Counted from the first letter of the stretch, positions 1 to 13,266 are shown. The stretch: DNA of 64,000 nt from Macrobrachium rosenbergii (GCF_040412425.1 NC_089782.1:42360322-42424321); one strand, 5' to 3'. Numbers and translations are program-made. The notes: generated by a model not told the origin, from the letters alone.

Positions 1-203
1 GGTTGGATGGTTTGCTTAGCCTTATGCCAGCGCGGGCCGTTACTATATGAAGGCCTGCAAGTGTGGTAAAGCAAGATGTTAAAAGGAGATAAGATGCCTG
101 GATTGGACATTTGGTTTCTTCTATGTTACCAACAAAAAATGTATGTTTAACGAATCGTGCTTGGCCACAGAAGCCATCTTAGTCTTGTGATACTTTTGCT
201 AGA

Positions 204-205
<2 letters not shown>

Positions 206-268
<63 letters not shown>
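206..268. repeat. (AAT)n microsatellite
   Basis: About 20 uninterrupted AAT/TAA units. This is a simple repeat with no coding content, of the same unit class as the (ATT)n arrays at 52.1 and 53.6 kb. Confidence 0.95.
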
Positions 269-269
<1 letters not shown>

Positions 270-2080
270 GTTATTACTAATTTACGTGGGACGGACAGAA
301 GGATGGGAACCATGTCGTCCTTGTCCATTATAGTTCTTCAAAAATGGCAGAACGGAAAAGGGTCGGTGATGAACTTCTTCACTAACGATTCAGAAGTTTG
401 AAAAGGCCAAGTTTAAGATTTATTTATAGTGATGATTTTTTTCGTTGAAACATAATGTACATTAATCATGACAAAACGGACTGTGCGTTGGATCTACTGT
501 GGCATATTTTCCCTATTAAACTTCGTTGTTTTCGCTGTCCCACATTTGCTGTGTTTATCAGTCCACCTTATCTATTAAAACTCACCTAATTTCAATAAAT
601 CTTCTTATCAGCACATTTCCATGTTATATTTAATCGGCATTGGTAATAACTTTTCGTGGCCCCAAATCTATTTACAGTCGTTTAAACTCACTAATTTGCA
701 ACAAATATCTAAATAAAACGGAGACAGGGATTTTCTCCAACGGTTCACAATCATTTCCTGAATCCCGTTTTCGGGTCCTCACAGTCGATGTACATCTACA
801 GTATGTACGCCTGTGGTGTGCCAGTACCCGTATTCATCCTAAGTTGCTGTATGAAGCGTGTAACGTCATCCTCCTCATTAGAATTTTCGCTTGATAGCAT
901 AGTTTTTTTAGATAACCCCTCACCTTGGCGCAAGTGTTCACCCCGAAGTGGGATACAAGTTTGTATAATATTGTGAAACACATTCAGTTAACTGAGTTTT
1001 CAGCTTCGCTTTTTAACAAAGGTCCGCCTTTCCTTTGAATAATAATTGTTTTTTTTTTATTATTTCAGTAGCATCGTATTCCCGAGAGAACGTGTTTGAA
1101 AATACCACATTTGCTGTTCCCTTTCATCGCAGAGGTTAGTGTCTGTCATGCTGACATTCGCTTCTGATCGCTCAGCAATTTTCATCACATCTCTTTGAAG
1201 AAATTAAACGGTGCCAGGAAGGTCTTTGTCTCTATCAGCTTTCTCCCTAACCCCGTATTTTATCTTTCCTGTATATTTCCATAGTTAATAGTTTGCGAAG
1301 GTTATTTATGAAACATGTGACCCCATTTAGCTTCTTTGATTTGCGCACGAATGTTGAAAGGCATTCAGTACTTCACCAAACTTTACCAGTGTTACAAGTT
1401 TTATGTGTGTGCATATGTTATATGTTTATGAGTTGTGTTAGTGATCTCCGAACAACTACTCATTAGCTTTTATCGATCTTAGATTTAAATGGCGGAGGAT
1501 GAATGATGGAGTTCTGCGTAAGAAGAAATCCCAACTTTTTGCAGCATGAATCATCGGCTGTTCATCTGGGTACTATATCCGTGTGATAAGTATACAGTTT
1601 CGGGGAATCAGAACAAATATTAAAAGCAAAAATTCTAGACGATAAACATGACAACTTATCTTAAACATATATTATTGTCCAGTATATACAAAAACAGAAA
1701 TATATCAGTGATATAGAAAAAAAATACACCTCCCAATTTCTGCAGTTCGACATGTCACCAAGAACATGTTAGATTAATATTCTATATCTATGACTTTGGC
1801 CAGCACCATTTTACTCCTAAAATCTGCCATATCTACGGAGAATGGTCAATAAAATCGTCGTTATTGTAAAGAGTATAAAACTGTGAGTGAGATATGTGAC
1901 GTGGATAGTTTCTGGAAATTTTGGGCTAACAAGTCAGAAACGGAAAAAGAACCAAATGCTCAGTTGGTGTCTGACGCTGGCCGAGTAATGGCTGCTCAAG
2001 TTGAGCTAAATATTTAAGCTAAGAATCGCATATTTCTAGACCAGAGTGTTATCTGACCGCTTGCAAGCAGGTGACTAACG
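269..2080. other. Non-coding stretch, no gene recognised
   Basis: This is AT-rich sequence with short open frames only, none resembling a known protein. One 66-base island (1069-1134) is bounded by a strong acceptor (long T-run then ATTTCAG) and a GTTAGT donor and is open in one frame. I regard it as a weak exon candidate only. Confidence 0.5.
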
Positions 2081-2089
2081 TTTCTCCGT

Positions 2090-2480
2090 AGATTAGAGTA
2101 AGGTGAGAGGCTGCGAAAACGCCGCTAGTGTCTTTTTTAAGAGGAGAAAAGGGCTGCTGTAGTGTGGTTTGACAGTTGTTGTTGCGAGTGTGTTATTGGT
2201 ACAGTGGTTTTTTCGGGTGGCCGCCGCCACCGCCGCCGCCGCCGGTCCCGTTATCGTGAAGAGTGAATGTCCTCGGAAACATCGATTCGGGGCCCACGCT
2301 GGATTTCAATTTCAATTTAGCCAGCCCTTTACGAATGTGGTTTGTTGATACATTTTTTTTTTTGGGAAAGTTCCTTTTTTTTTCCTTTTTTTTTCGTAGG
2401 CGAACCACTCAGGAGGAGGAGGTCGACGTCCTTGTATTCCTACATATGAAAGGCCCCGACTGTAAACAATGACGAAATAG
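2090..2480 (+). promoter_or_regulatory. CpG/CCG-rich block, possible promoter or 5' exon
   Basis: Against an AT-rich background this block has a cluster of CpG dinucleotides, a CCG/CCA run at about 2221-2245 and further CG-rich words (TCGGGG, GTCGACG). Such islands often mark the promoter and untranslated first exon of broadly expressed animal genes. The nearest recognised downstream + strand gene is the TIAR-like gene, whose coding exon begins just after a splice acceptor at 14,908, so a 5' exon must lie upstream. Linking the two is inference. The short open frames here are interrupted and unfamiliar. Confidence 0.35.
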
Positions 2481-4890
2481 GGCCGTCAAAGGCCACGTTT
2501 CGGTTTTCTTGGGGGAATTGCCACCGAATTCTTTTAACTTTTATGTATTCCCTGCATAGTGTACCGAAGGGTGTAGGTAGGTAGGTCTGTGTCACAGTTT
2601 CGTGTGTGTGTGTCTGTGTGTTTCAGTTGCGTGCCAGAGGTTGCCTTAGGCCTCCTTTTTTCCTTTTTTTGGGGGGTTTTGAGGCCACGAGGGCCTACTT
2701 TAGCTTTTGGTCGGGGAACGTAGACAGATTTACGTCTGGAGTTATAAGTTAAAAATGTGTAGGGTCTTGTTTTCCTATTATTGAGGAGACTGGGTATTTG
2801 GGACAACATTCTAAACCCGTAGCCTACTTAGACTGCTTAGGGTAGGTGTAGGCTAACCACATGGCATTTATGCCTTAGCTAATGCACACATGGTAGGCAT
2901 TCTACCATTAGGAAGAGGACTTGGTAGAGGCATACTTCACTTACCATACCGTAATGGTAATTGTAGGTCACATGTAGCTTCATATTAGGCTACCCAAGTG
3001 TAGGGAATCACACATGGCGCAACTTTAACTACCGTTGCGTAGTATTTTCTGGTTTAGACAGGTATTTGCCTAATTTTAAGAGCAACCTGGGTTTAAGCAA
3101 TGGGTAAAACTGAAGAATAGGCTACTACGACTTGGCTCGCCTCCTAGTTGCCGACCAGCATATTTCCTGCCTTTTTTTTTTATGTTTGTTTATGTTAGTC
3201 TTTTTTTCATGCTATTTTATAGTATTTTGTCTGTTTTTACATTCATCCCTTAGAGATTATACTAAACATGGTGCCCATATTGCACTAAAAAGGGTAACCT
3301 AGTTACCGAACCAGAAGGGTGCGGTAGTAGTCTTCAGTTTTACTGAACAGTGGTAGGCTGCTGGTTTTGCGAATTTGGAACAGATATTTAAAACCTTTAT
3401 ATGGACAGTTATTTATTACAGGCTAGGGTCTGAACCTACAATCATTTTGATAGTTAATTTGGTAGATAAATGAGCTTAGGCCTGTTTTAGTCAGTTTAGC
3501 AGATACGAGAGCTGAGGCCTGTTCAAAAGTCTTTACCTGTTGGCTAACCTTGCTGGGACTGCCTCAGGTAGCCATCAGGTCTAGCTGAAGAGCTTAGGTC
3601 TCAAGCTGAAATAATTGTTGAGGAATAAGATAACATAATCAAACTTAAAATGGGCATTTTGTTTTTCAACATAAGAAATGTAAATGTAAAGGAGAATGCT
3701 GCATGAAAGTATCCCCTAGCGATATAATCTCATGACTTGAGAATATAGAAAAGTGTGTACAAAATATAGTACAGGTGAGATAATTGGAGGGCATGCCAAG
3801 ATAAAGGGAAATCTACTGTCTCTCTATAATATTGCTTTCATCCCTTGAGGGGCAAGAGCTTTCTCCATGTTCAGTACCAGGCCCTCAAGAATGAATGTTA
3901 AATATGGTAAATTGCTCAAATGATCCCACCTATACTGTTATTATATACAAACTTTTCTATATTGTTGGTCAAAAAATTATATTAGTAAATGATATCTCTG
4001 TGCGTCCTTTACACTTACCAAAAAAACTATTCGAGTAGGGGTAGAACTTTAAAAGAAACAATACTCTTTGTGGTATTGAACCAAAACTAACACCTGTCCA
4101 TCCCTGGGAGTACTGGAGTTGTGGTTTACGCTATAGGGTAAGCATTTTAAGTTTGGCGTATTCTTTTCAGCTTCGAGAAGATTTTAAGCAAATTGAAGTG
4201 AAAGCATGTGGAAAATTACTCTAAACAGCAAATGTGCAATGAAACACCTGGAAAAAATACTTAACACTGTGGAATCACGTCATGTATCCCAACTATGTGT
4301 ATCAAGATTAAATAGAGGAGACTGCTATCAAGCAAGGGGGGGAGGTGGGGGGCTTATTTTTGTATAGCTAGTAGGTACTTGGCAAAATGGACATGGAACA
4401 GATGGCCTCATTTGACATTATCACTTGAGCTCGTGCTGTGTTTTTCTCTGTTTCTAATAGTTTATTGTGAGTATCCTCTCTTGATTGCTGTGTATCTTGT
4501 ACATCCATCAAAATTGTGGTGTTTGTGTTTGTGTGTGTGTGTGTTTTTCTGTTGTAGGTTCTTATCCCTACAGCGCAGGTGATTGTAATTGTGTATGACC
4601 TGGCTATTTAATATATGCACACAGTTGGTCCTTTTCTAGAAAAATGGCCAAGTGTTTTTGGAGAACACACAGAACATGCTGATGTCAAAGTGTTTCTATT
4701 TTGTGCCAATCCACAGAAGAAAATGTAGTGAAAAGTACTAGTAATAGCTGATTGAAGCAGGATAACTTCATTATCCGACACATTTCCAAGGCAATCACTT
4801 CTGAATTAGCATTGAAACTGAAATACAATGATAAATGATTTATGCTCTGTTCCTTCTGAAAATGATACTTGGCCATTAAATTTACCAGCA
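2481..4890. other. Non-coding stretch, no gene recognised
   Basis: I see AT-rich sequence with short T-runs, short GT-rich patches (about 2602-2622 and 4518-4542) and a G-rich run near 4336-4352. No open frame looks like a conserved protein. If the 2.1-2.5 kb block is the TIAR first exon, this would be intron. Confidence 0.5.
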
Positions 4891-4899
4891 AGACAACAC

Positions 4900-5640
4900 A
4901 TTGACTCGTCATGGTGTTAGTTTGCTCCGTGAAATTATCCTTAATCCCAGTTTCAGCTTGGCTACATCCAAACGTAATGCAACTTAACCTAGGATACCAT
5001 GGCTCTGGTTGTGGGTTTTGTACTGAATGGGCCCATCTTCTCCAGTTCCTCATTTGTAGGATCTGTGTGCTGTACTGGGGCAGGTGGTCTTTTGTGTCAC
5101 ACTTTTTCATTAATCTCCATTTTCGTTGTCAGTGCTGGTGTTTCTGCAGCATAGTGGTACAGGTGTTATGTACCCATTATGAGGCTGTTGTCTCGCAACC
5201 ATTATGGCATTTTTATTTATGAGTAGTCTGGCAGTCTCCGTTTCATCCATGAGCAGCTACCATCTCACATACTGTTCTTTCAGCTGCTTCATAGTCCAGT
5301 TATCCTGAATGGGACAGAAATGCACTGCCTCTACCTTTTCTTCATTTGCTTATGTAATGCATTTCAGGCCACGAAAACCTTCAAAATCCTTCGCGGGCAT
5401 TTCTTGTGACACCATCCGTTATGGTTGATGCATAGTTCTCACCTATCCCACAACCACCACGTTGCTCTTTCCTGTATTTAGTTTTTCCTTTGCTTCTTTT
5501 TCAATTACCATGTGATTTGTTTTGCATATGCTGATTTTCAATTTTCGTCCCTGCATTCCATTCTCCCACCTGTTAATTATTCCTGCCTCCTCTTTCTCAG
5601 TTTCTGCTGTTAATGAAATCCACAAATGGGAAGAAGTTTT
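4900..5640 (-). mobile_element. Decayed non-LTR retrotransposon (LINE) fragment
   Basis: Read on the minus strand, 5625-5443 gives a fragment resembling the region after the YADD box of LINE reverse transcriptases: an acidic start (ETEKEEAGIINRW), then GRKLKISICKTNHMV, matching the family pattern 'GLKVNxxKTxxMV'. Lower coordinates contain further family-like pieces (RNWRRWAH) across frameshifts and stops. It is a pseudogene, and the ends are approximate. A similar fragment lies on the + strand at 62.3-63.4 kb. The call rests on family resemblance by eye. Confidence 0.5.
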
Positions 5641-8600
5641 GAAGATGTCTTTGTATTAGGCTGCAAGAAATTAATCACTGTAATTTTGTTCCTATGTTTA
5701 AATATCTTGCTTGAGACTTGCTAGATCATAGAGAAAATGTAATGAAGTACTGAATCAACCATGAATGAAGGCTTGGAAAAAAGGCCATTGCACTTATGGA
5801 AAATGTTTTGGTTACATTTTTATAATGGTGAATTAGTATGCAAAGACAAGCAACAAAATGTGTAGTTCTTAGTGTTTTTATTTTAACACTTTTGATAACT
5901 TAGAACTTGCTTACAGTTGTCCAGATTTCAGTTTCAAGTTGTTTGGGATGGGCTGTTGTTCATATTTTTGCTAGTGATTTATTTGAATAATCACATCCAA
6001 CAATTTGTTTCTTTCTGAAAGAATTTCCTTGAGAGTGTCACAAGAAAGTACAAGTAATCTTGTTTAAAACACCACCAAAATATGTATTATAGCAAGCAGA
6101 TATCAGACAGTGAACAGAGTAAAAATTAGTAATCATTTGAGGATGGGACAGACAGAAATTGCAAAGCCCCATTACTGTAAAATACCTTGATTCATGTCCG
6201 TACAGCAGTACAGATCCGTTTAATATGTAAACTTGCCTAAATATTCTATTTGATTTCCAGATGTCATTCAGGCTACATTTTGTATGCTTTGCCTTTTATA
6301 GATTTTTACCAAATTCCAACTAAAACTTGTATTGGGTATCATTCTTCTTAAGAATGTGAAGATTCAGCCTCATTAATCCTTGGTACATTGTTCTTTCACT
6401 CCATTGTGCATACTAATTACATTTTGTTAACCTGTATATATCTTTCGTGCTATTGCTGGATATTTGATGCTACATCTTGTTATCCTGTACATAACTTTTG
6501 TGCTATCTCTGGATATTTGATGTATTCTGTTAGGCAATCTTTGTAAATCGCTTGTGTTTTGTAGATCAAAATGCATCATCTATATAATCTGAGTCAGGTG
6601 TCTTTTGTGAACTCAAGCTGAACCTTCTCTTATATATCCAGCTACATTTCTCTATTTTAAAATCCATGAGAATGGCAGACAACAAAGATAAAAACACTTA
6701 AGACTCCATGAACAGTAAATTTGTATCTGTGATTGTGGGTAATTTCTGTTATCTGTACATATTCAGCATGATTGCCATAGTGTTATAAGACCTTCCATAA
6801 AATGTGGATGCATTCAAATCCCTTCTTTTAAACCACAAAATCCATTCAAAGGCAATTTTTAAACTCCATACACCTGCATAATATGCCTCTTCAAAGCCCA
6901 GTTGTTCGTCTCTTGAGAATTTGATAAAATTCTTTCTTCAGTCTATTGAGAATAAGCTCACTGAATATGGGTAGTTTGTAGAATGATGGGACTACCTCTA
7001 AATGGAAGCTAAATTTATCGGTTTCTGATGTTTAGTGTTACTTGGGGGGATCCAAGGGGCAAAGCCCCCCCCCCCCCCTCCCCGGCTAGGTCAGGGCACA
7101 GCCCCCTAAGTGAGGCTAGGAAGGTAAGGTCTGGTTAGGTCAGGATCTGGGATTCTAGGAAAGGTTAGGTTTGTTTACACCTGCAGTACCTGTTCCCGTT
7201 GGTCTACACTCTCCCCCTGAATATTTTATACTCCAGCATAAATGAAATACTGGCAGTTGCCACATTCAGTCAGATCATCTTTGTTTGGTACCTTTGCTTT
7301 GACTTCCAATTACCAGGCTTGTTTATTCATTCCATATTCAACAGAATTCTGCTTAGAATATATGAGGTGTCCTTTCATTGTCAGCAAGAAACAACTATAA
7401 TTCTAACATAGTCTGGTGTTTTTTTTTTTTTTTCATAAGATTCTTTATTACTGATTCCACTTACGGGTCTAAATTCATTCGTCCGTACATGCAGGCCCGA
7501 TGCACTTGCAGGTGTTATCAGTCAAATTATCATCCTTATACTTACTTTTATTCAAGATCTTGTAAAAATACTGTACCCATAATTGGACCAGCATTTTCCA
7601 TTTTCTTTTCTCCCATGGATATTTTTCATTAATAACTCTGCTTACTACGTTAACATTAATGCTGCTCATTGGATACATGGCTTTCTCAGCATCATCTGCT
7701 TGTTTTTGCAGATACAGTCTATCATGTCTTTTTGTGCTTCATCTAAACTTCAGTGTCCTATGTACCTAGGTGCATACTGTAGCTTGTTCTACTGGGTGTT
7801 CATTGCTGGAATTTTTCTGTTATTACCTTTATGGCTGGTCTCTTTTGTGTCCCAGGTCTCTTCTGATATTTGAGGTATTCTGTCTTATCCCATATCCCAG
7901 TACATTAGCTTTTTTTACCAGCTGGTTGATATGCATTCCTGACTTGATCCTGTCCTCATTATTGCCGACACCACCTTTACATGTTTTTTAGTACAACACT
8001 GTAAATCTTTCTAAATTCAGTTCATCTTCAAGAAGCTGTTTTTTTGTTAAGGCTGGTTTCTTGTCAAAGTTTGCTAAGTTACCACTATAATTAAAACTAT
8101 ATTTGATTTAAAAAGAACCTGACAAAAATTATACTGAGTGGTCTCTTTGGTTTCACTTATTTACTCTGCAAACCATCCGTGGTTATTTATTGAATGCAGC
8201 TCTTTAAATCTTTTGAGCAGATACTGTACGTAGTTGAAGCTCATTTAAGCAAAGCTTGAAATGGAGTAAGATATTAGAAGAACAAGTTCGCATGGAGTAT
8301 ACTCAGTTCTGATAAGCCTGTTTTTGTTAAGTAGTCTGAAAGAGAGAGTATTTTTGGCTTTATATAGTTTTTAGGTTTATCCAAAATATTGTCACAAATC
8401 TTGAGTAGGTGTTATCTTTTATGGTTAATAATATACTGTAATATTTGTAGTACTCTTCTTGTATAGGGTGGGATCTTATTATTAGCTTGTCATTAGTGGT
8501 AAAAATGTTAATTTTTGAGGGATATTGAATATTTTGGATGATGTTACCACTATTTGGGATGGGTGTAACATAAATTTTTGACTGGTCAGTGATGATAAAA

Positions 8601-9130
8601 TAGTATTTGTGAAGACTATGAAGAATAGTCATGTTCTTTCAGGATGAAGATGAAATATGAACCTTTCTTGTATGTAAATCGTGGTGTATTGTTAAAAAAA
8701 TGCATAAAATCCTTAAGCATTTGCAGACTACTGCCCTCTAGTTTCATTCCCTCTGACAGTAAGGACAGTAATCCTCATAAATTTTAAGCATTTTAAGTGT
8801 ATTTTCAACACACCAATATTTACCCGCAAGAAAAGGGTCTTATTTTATCGTCAGTAGTATTTGTGACAAATTTATGCTACCTGTCTGCCCTCATTAGGGA
8901 AATGGGGTCACAGAATGTGAAAGTTGTAAGAACACAATTTAAGTTGGATACTTCTGAACCTGTTATTACCTAGGACATGGCAGCTCACCTGCAAGTTTTT
9001 CCCTCCCCCTTCCCAACAATAATTAGACTGACTAAAGTGTTTATAAAATTTTTCTTAATCTTTGCTCAGTGAGTTCGATCTTGAGGACAGTCACATCAGA
9101 CTTGCAATAGAGCATTGCCACCAGTCAGTC
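5641..9130. other. Non-coding stretch, no gene recognised
   Basis: AT-rich sequence. The one distinct element is a GC-rich repeat-like patch at 7044-7165. Other open frames are short, T-rich and unlike any protein I know. Confidence 0.5.
7044..7165. repeat. GC-rich patch with poly-C and GGTTAGGT-type words
   Basis: A short island holds G-runs, a C-run of 14 bases (7065-7078), and then repeated words such as GGCTAGGTCAGG and GGTTAGGT. Its composition differs sharply from its surroundings and suggests an interspersed repeat. The TTAGG-like words recall the arthropod telomere unit but are not a clean tandem array. Confidence 0.4.
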
Positions 9131-9132
9131 AT

Positions 9133-9315
9133 GATAGTATCTGTTACCGTGTATCTTAACTGAAAGTATCTTTTACCTTATATCTTAACTGATTAACAAG
9201 AGTGGCTGCTGATTGGTTTATGAAGATAGTATCTGTTACCTTGTATCTTAACTGAAAGTATCTTTTACCTTATATCTTAACTGATTAACAAGAGTGGCTG
9301 CTGATTGGTTTATGA
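9133..9315. repeat. 92-bp tandem duplication with nested ~29-bp repeat
   Basis: Two nearly identical copies (9133-9224 and 9225-9315) differ at very few bases. Inside each copy a roughly 29-base unit (GTATCTxTTACCxTxTATCTTAACTGA) occurs twice, so the structure is a duplication of a duplication. Confidence 0.9.
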
Positions 9316-9685
9316 TATTCACCTTAAATGTCATGCATAAAAAATCTTTGTCTTTTCCAACTGTGGGGTTTACTCATTAATGGGGGTCTGCCAGTGGGAT
9401 TGTGGAGGTTTAGTAAATTTTTGGGATATTTATATTTCTTACATCCTGTATCATTCACTGGTAATTTTCTGTCGTGACAACTTGTCCATAGAAATATGCA
9501 GAAGTTATGTGTTTGCTCTCAAGTGTAGATAATGTAGTACTATTTACTTTAGAGGTTTAAAACAGATGGATTAAGCTTGTCTATCAATCCCATCAAAAGT
9601 GTTGGCATTATTTAACTAATTTTTGGAATTAACATCATGCTTACGTTTAGTACTCTGTCTAGTACTGTACATTGTTGACCTGCAG

Positions 9686-9957
9686 TTTCATGTTTAAAGA
9701 TTTGGTTTAGGCAAATGTTTTAGTTTCATGTTTAAAGATTTAGTTTTAGGCAAATGTTTTAGTTTCATGTTTAAAGATTTAGTTTTAGGCAGATGTTTTA
9801 GTTTCATGTTTAAAGATTTAGTTTTAGGCAAATGTTTTAGTTTCATGTTTAAAGATTCAGTTTTAGGCAAATGTTTTAGTTTCATGTTTATAGATTTAGT
9901 TTTAGGCAAATGTTTTAGTTTCATGTTTAAAGATTTAGTTTTAGGCAAATGTTTTAG
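9686..9957. repeat. 39-bp minisatellite, seven copies
   Basis: Seven head-to-tail copies start at 9686, 9724, 9763, 9802, 9841, 9880 and 9919. The first is 38 bp and the others 39 bp, with only single-base differences. Because 39 is a multiple of three and the unit lacks stops in some frames, both strands show artificial open frames with a 13-residue period (for example MFKDLVLGKCFSF on +). I treat these as by-products of the repeat and not as protein. Confidence 0.95.
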
Positions 9958-12900
9958 TTTCTTACCCGTAGACTGTCTTGTTGCAAAGAAAAAATTGGGT
10001 CTATGGGTAAAGTTTTATACTACTGTAGTCTGTCAAACACTTAAGATCACTAGGGTGTGGCAAGTAGGGATTTGCAGTGTGGGTAGATGTCTCATTTTTA
10101 TGATAAAATTATGCTCCTAGCAGAGCCTACTCAAGTGAAAGATTTTTAAAGTACAGTCATAAGTTTAAAACTGACATTAATAACACACATTTGACTTTTT
10201 TTTTCATTGGGAACTGAATTGTTTTCATAATATCAAAGAGCTGTTGCTTACTTTTCGAGCTGTGCTGCCATACCTCAAGTTTCCATGACACATGGTCAGC
10301 ATCAGGTATTTAAAAGGTCAGCAGTCACTTTACTGGCGTGATCTTGAACCAGCCATCTTAAAGAACTATCATGCTCAGACTGCCGTTGTGACAGGACTGA
10401 TAAGACATTATAGAAAGACAGAGCGGAAGCAATGCAGTAAATGACAGGTCTCAGGCAAAGCCATAAACAAGGGATTAACATTAACCATTAAGGGATGGCA
10501 GGACTTTTTGATCCCAATATAATTGCATATGAAACTCTGATTCAGCACGTATGATTACTGTTATTTTGTGCCATAATGTATTTGAACGAACTATGCACGA
10601 AAATGTTCCTGTCACTTGAATGGGCCATAAATGCCTGTATGGCAGCACTTCTGGCAACACTCACTACTCAGCTCAGGATACAGGAAATTAGTGTGACTTG
10701 AGATTTCATGGGGGGATGTACGTCTCCCTGTCCCAGTACATCTGGTATATATTTGCCCTAAATATACTCAAATAGTTGCTGTTGGTTTTAGCTCTCATTT
10801 TTTATGATAGTATGTCAACTTTAATTGTGGTTTTGCAAAGTAAAGTACAAAAAAATAATCAGAACATGTATAAATCACTAAAAGGTGTACATCTCCCATT
10901 CCAGTACATTCCGTAGCGTTTTACCGTAAATATACTGTACTCAGGAATTGTTACTGATTTTAGTTTGTATATATTATGATATTATGGGAACTGCAATCAT
11001 AATTTTACAAAATAAATTATTAGAAAGGGCGTGTATAACTTGCTAAAAGAGGAAAATTTCACTTTCAACTTCCTGTGGAAGGTACAGAAAATTTTTTGGA
11101 TTTTCTTATACCTTGTGCATTTGCATATCATCCTCTTTCCCGTATTGTGGTTTTTTTTTTTTAATAGGCTGACCTTAAAGCTTGCCTGGTCTCTGGGTAT
11201 AGTTAATGTACATGTATGTTCAGTCCAGCCGTAAGGGTTATAGGAAAGACTTGAATGGCTAAGTAGATCTGGCTGCCCTACCTTTCTGTCTGACTACACC
11301 CTAGCAGTCTTAGTGTTCAACAGACTATAATACTGTACTGTGTTACTGACATTTAAGCATTCAAAAGTATCAGAGAAAGTGAATATTGTGCATGAAAGAC
11401 CACAACCACCAGAGTTACATCCGTAGTTGGGAAATAGGTTAGAAGGCATTTTTGTACCCATTTAAAGTAGGAATTTTATTGTGGCATTGCAAAGCATTGA
11501 TTTTTCCAATGTCTTTGTACAAATTTTCATTGATCAGTTTAGCAGTAAATCTTGTAAATGCAAGATCATGGGAAATCTGACGAAACATGGTCACAACAAA
11601 ACGTATTGAAAATTTGTTCTGGTCATGGCATCTAAATTTGTCGTGTATCACCTTACTGAAGATTTAATTTCGCTTAGGCCTAGAACATTGATATTATCAC
11701 TGGATTAATTTAAATTGGATGATGAAATGATGACACCTATTATGAGAGTAGATAAGCTGATAGAAAGGAAGTTATTACAAAACTCAGAAATGTCAGCGTT
11801 TCAGTAACATGAAAACAAAAATTGCAAGAGTAGGCTGTTTTTCAGTGGAAAGAAATCATAGTAATTAAAGTTTGAATGGGCATAATTATAATGTACAGTA
11901 TTGCTCTCAAGTTGAATATGATATTTGGGTTTAGTGTAAATATAATTTATTGAAGGCTGCTTTCCAAGTATAACTGAAATTTGCAGTTGCAGACTGGGTG
12001 ACATTGAAAAGGTTGTTGATTATGAATAGGGAAGTTGATGAGCCTTTACCCTACCCTTGTGTCCACTCAGGTAGGGTTTAGAATAGTAATTTGGCAGATG
12101 TTAGGACAAATAATTTGGTTACTAAAAGAACTTGATCATCCCTGATATTAAAGGACAGAGCCATTTGAGCAAAGTTTTCTATATTATGAAGAGCTTCCTT
12201 GACTTCTTTCAGTTACTTATGTAATAGAATATTTCAATTTCCAGCAGAGAAGTACAGTGCACAGTACATGTTTTGCTGCTCTGTCACATATCAAATGCTT
12301 AGTTCAGTTTATTGTAGGTATTTTGATTACTCAGAGGTTTAGAAAAAGGTAATCATTATATTTTGTAGAGGCCTTGTGGAAGCTGAAAATGCACTGTAAA
12401 CATGTATGTTGGCTTTCAGTTTTGGCACTACTATTGAGTAGTTCCCAAAATCCATTGATTTGACAGGATTTTCTTTTTATGAGGGGCTGTAGGTGATATG
12501 CAATTTTGGGATTATAAGTAAAATGGAGATGTTTGTTGATGAATTAGGTGTACACATCATGAGTTAGATGATCGGATTGGAGTGTCAGCACTGTTTTTTT
12601 TTTTATTATTGATTGCTTTGTTTGTGTCAACTAAGTGTCTGCTGCTGTATAATACCCTTGGGTTCGTGGCTATTATTTTCTTGTTACCATGATAAGGATG
12701 GTAGTATTTAGGCCCTGTTGTATTCAGAAGTTTGTTGAGAATTGTATTTTTAGTGAGTGACTGAGTTTGTTTGACTTAAGTGTGTTTTTTTGTAAGAAGT
12801 ATGAAAATTATTAAACTATATATAACGTAGGATTTTTGGTGTGCACTGTACTCGCGCAATGTGAACTGTTTAGTATGAGTGGTATGGGGGAGGCTGTCAC

Positions 12901-13003
12901 CCTCCATCAGACTGTGTTGCCACTATACTGTATTCTCTTTCTTCTGCATGTTCTATTTATTCTTCTAGTCTTGACTTTTATTTCACTCTTACAACACTGT
13001 CAG
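9958..13003. other. Non-coding stretch, no gene recognised
   Basis: AT-rich sequence with many TACTGTA/TACAGTA words and short T-runs (about 11151-11162 and 12593-12604). I see no conserved protein signal on either strand. Confidence 0.5.
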
Positions 13004-13266
13004 TAAAGGCAGTCCCCAGTTAATGGCGATCCGGGTTTATGGCGTTTGTATAGCAACGAAAATCGGCAATTTTCGGCACCGAAAATCGCTGATTTCTACT
13101 TATTGGCACCGATACATACCTAACAGAGGGGCCGATAACCGAAAATCGGCACTTTTCGGTGCCTATAAGCCCTGAAAATCACTGAGAAAGCGCCGAAAAT
13201 TCCCGATTTTTGGTTATCATCACACCCTCAGAACGGAACCCCGCCGATTACCGGGAACTGCCTGTA
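13004..13266 (+). mobile_element. MITE-like TIR element (family A), copy 1
   Basis: The left end reads AAGGCAGTCCCCAGTTA and the right end ACCGGGAACTGCCTGTA, which are imperfect inverted repeats. The interior is full of self-complementary GCCGATAACCGAAAATCGG-type words. Three related copies occur at 31454-31758 (inverted), 41821-42120 and 57427-57695. Short length, TIRs, TA flanks and no coding capacity fit a non-autonomous element. Ends beginning CAGGCAGTCCCC resemble pogo/Tigger elements, which is inference. Confidence 0.8.

Noticed and set aside
9694..10120. Repetitive open frames on both strands (MFKDLVLGKCFSF and MPKTKSLNMKLKHL)
   Set aside because: They are artefacts of a 39-bp tandem repeat whose length is divisible by three. 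There is no start context or homology.
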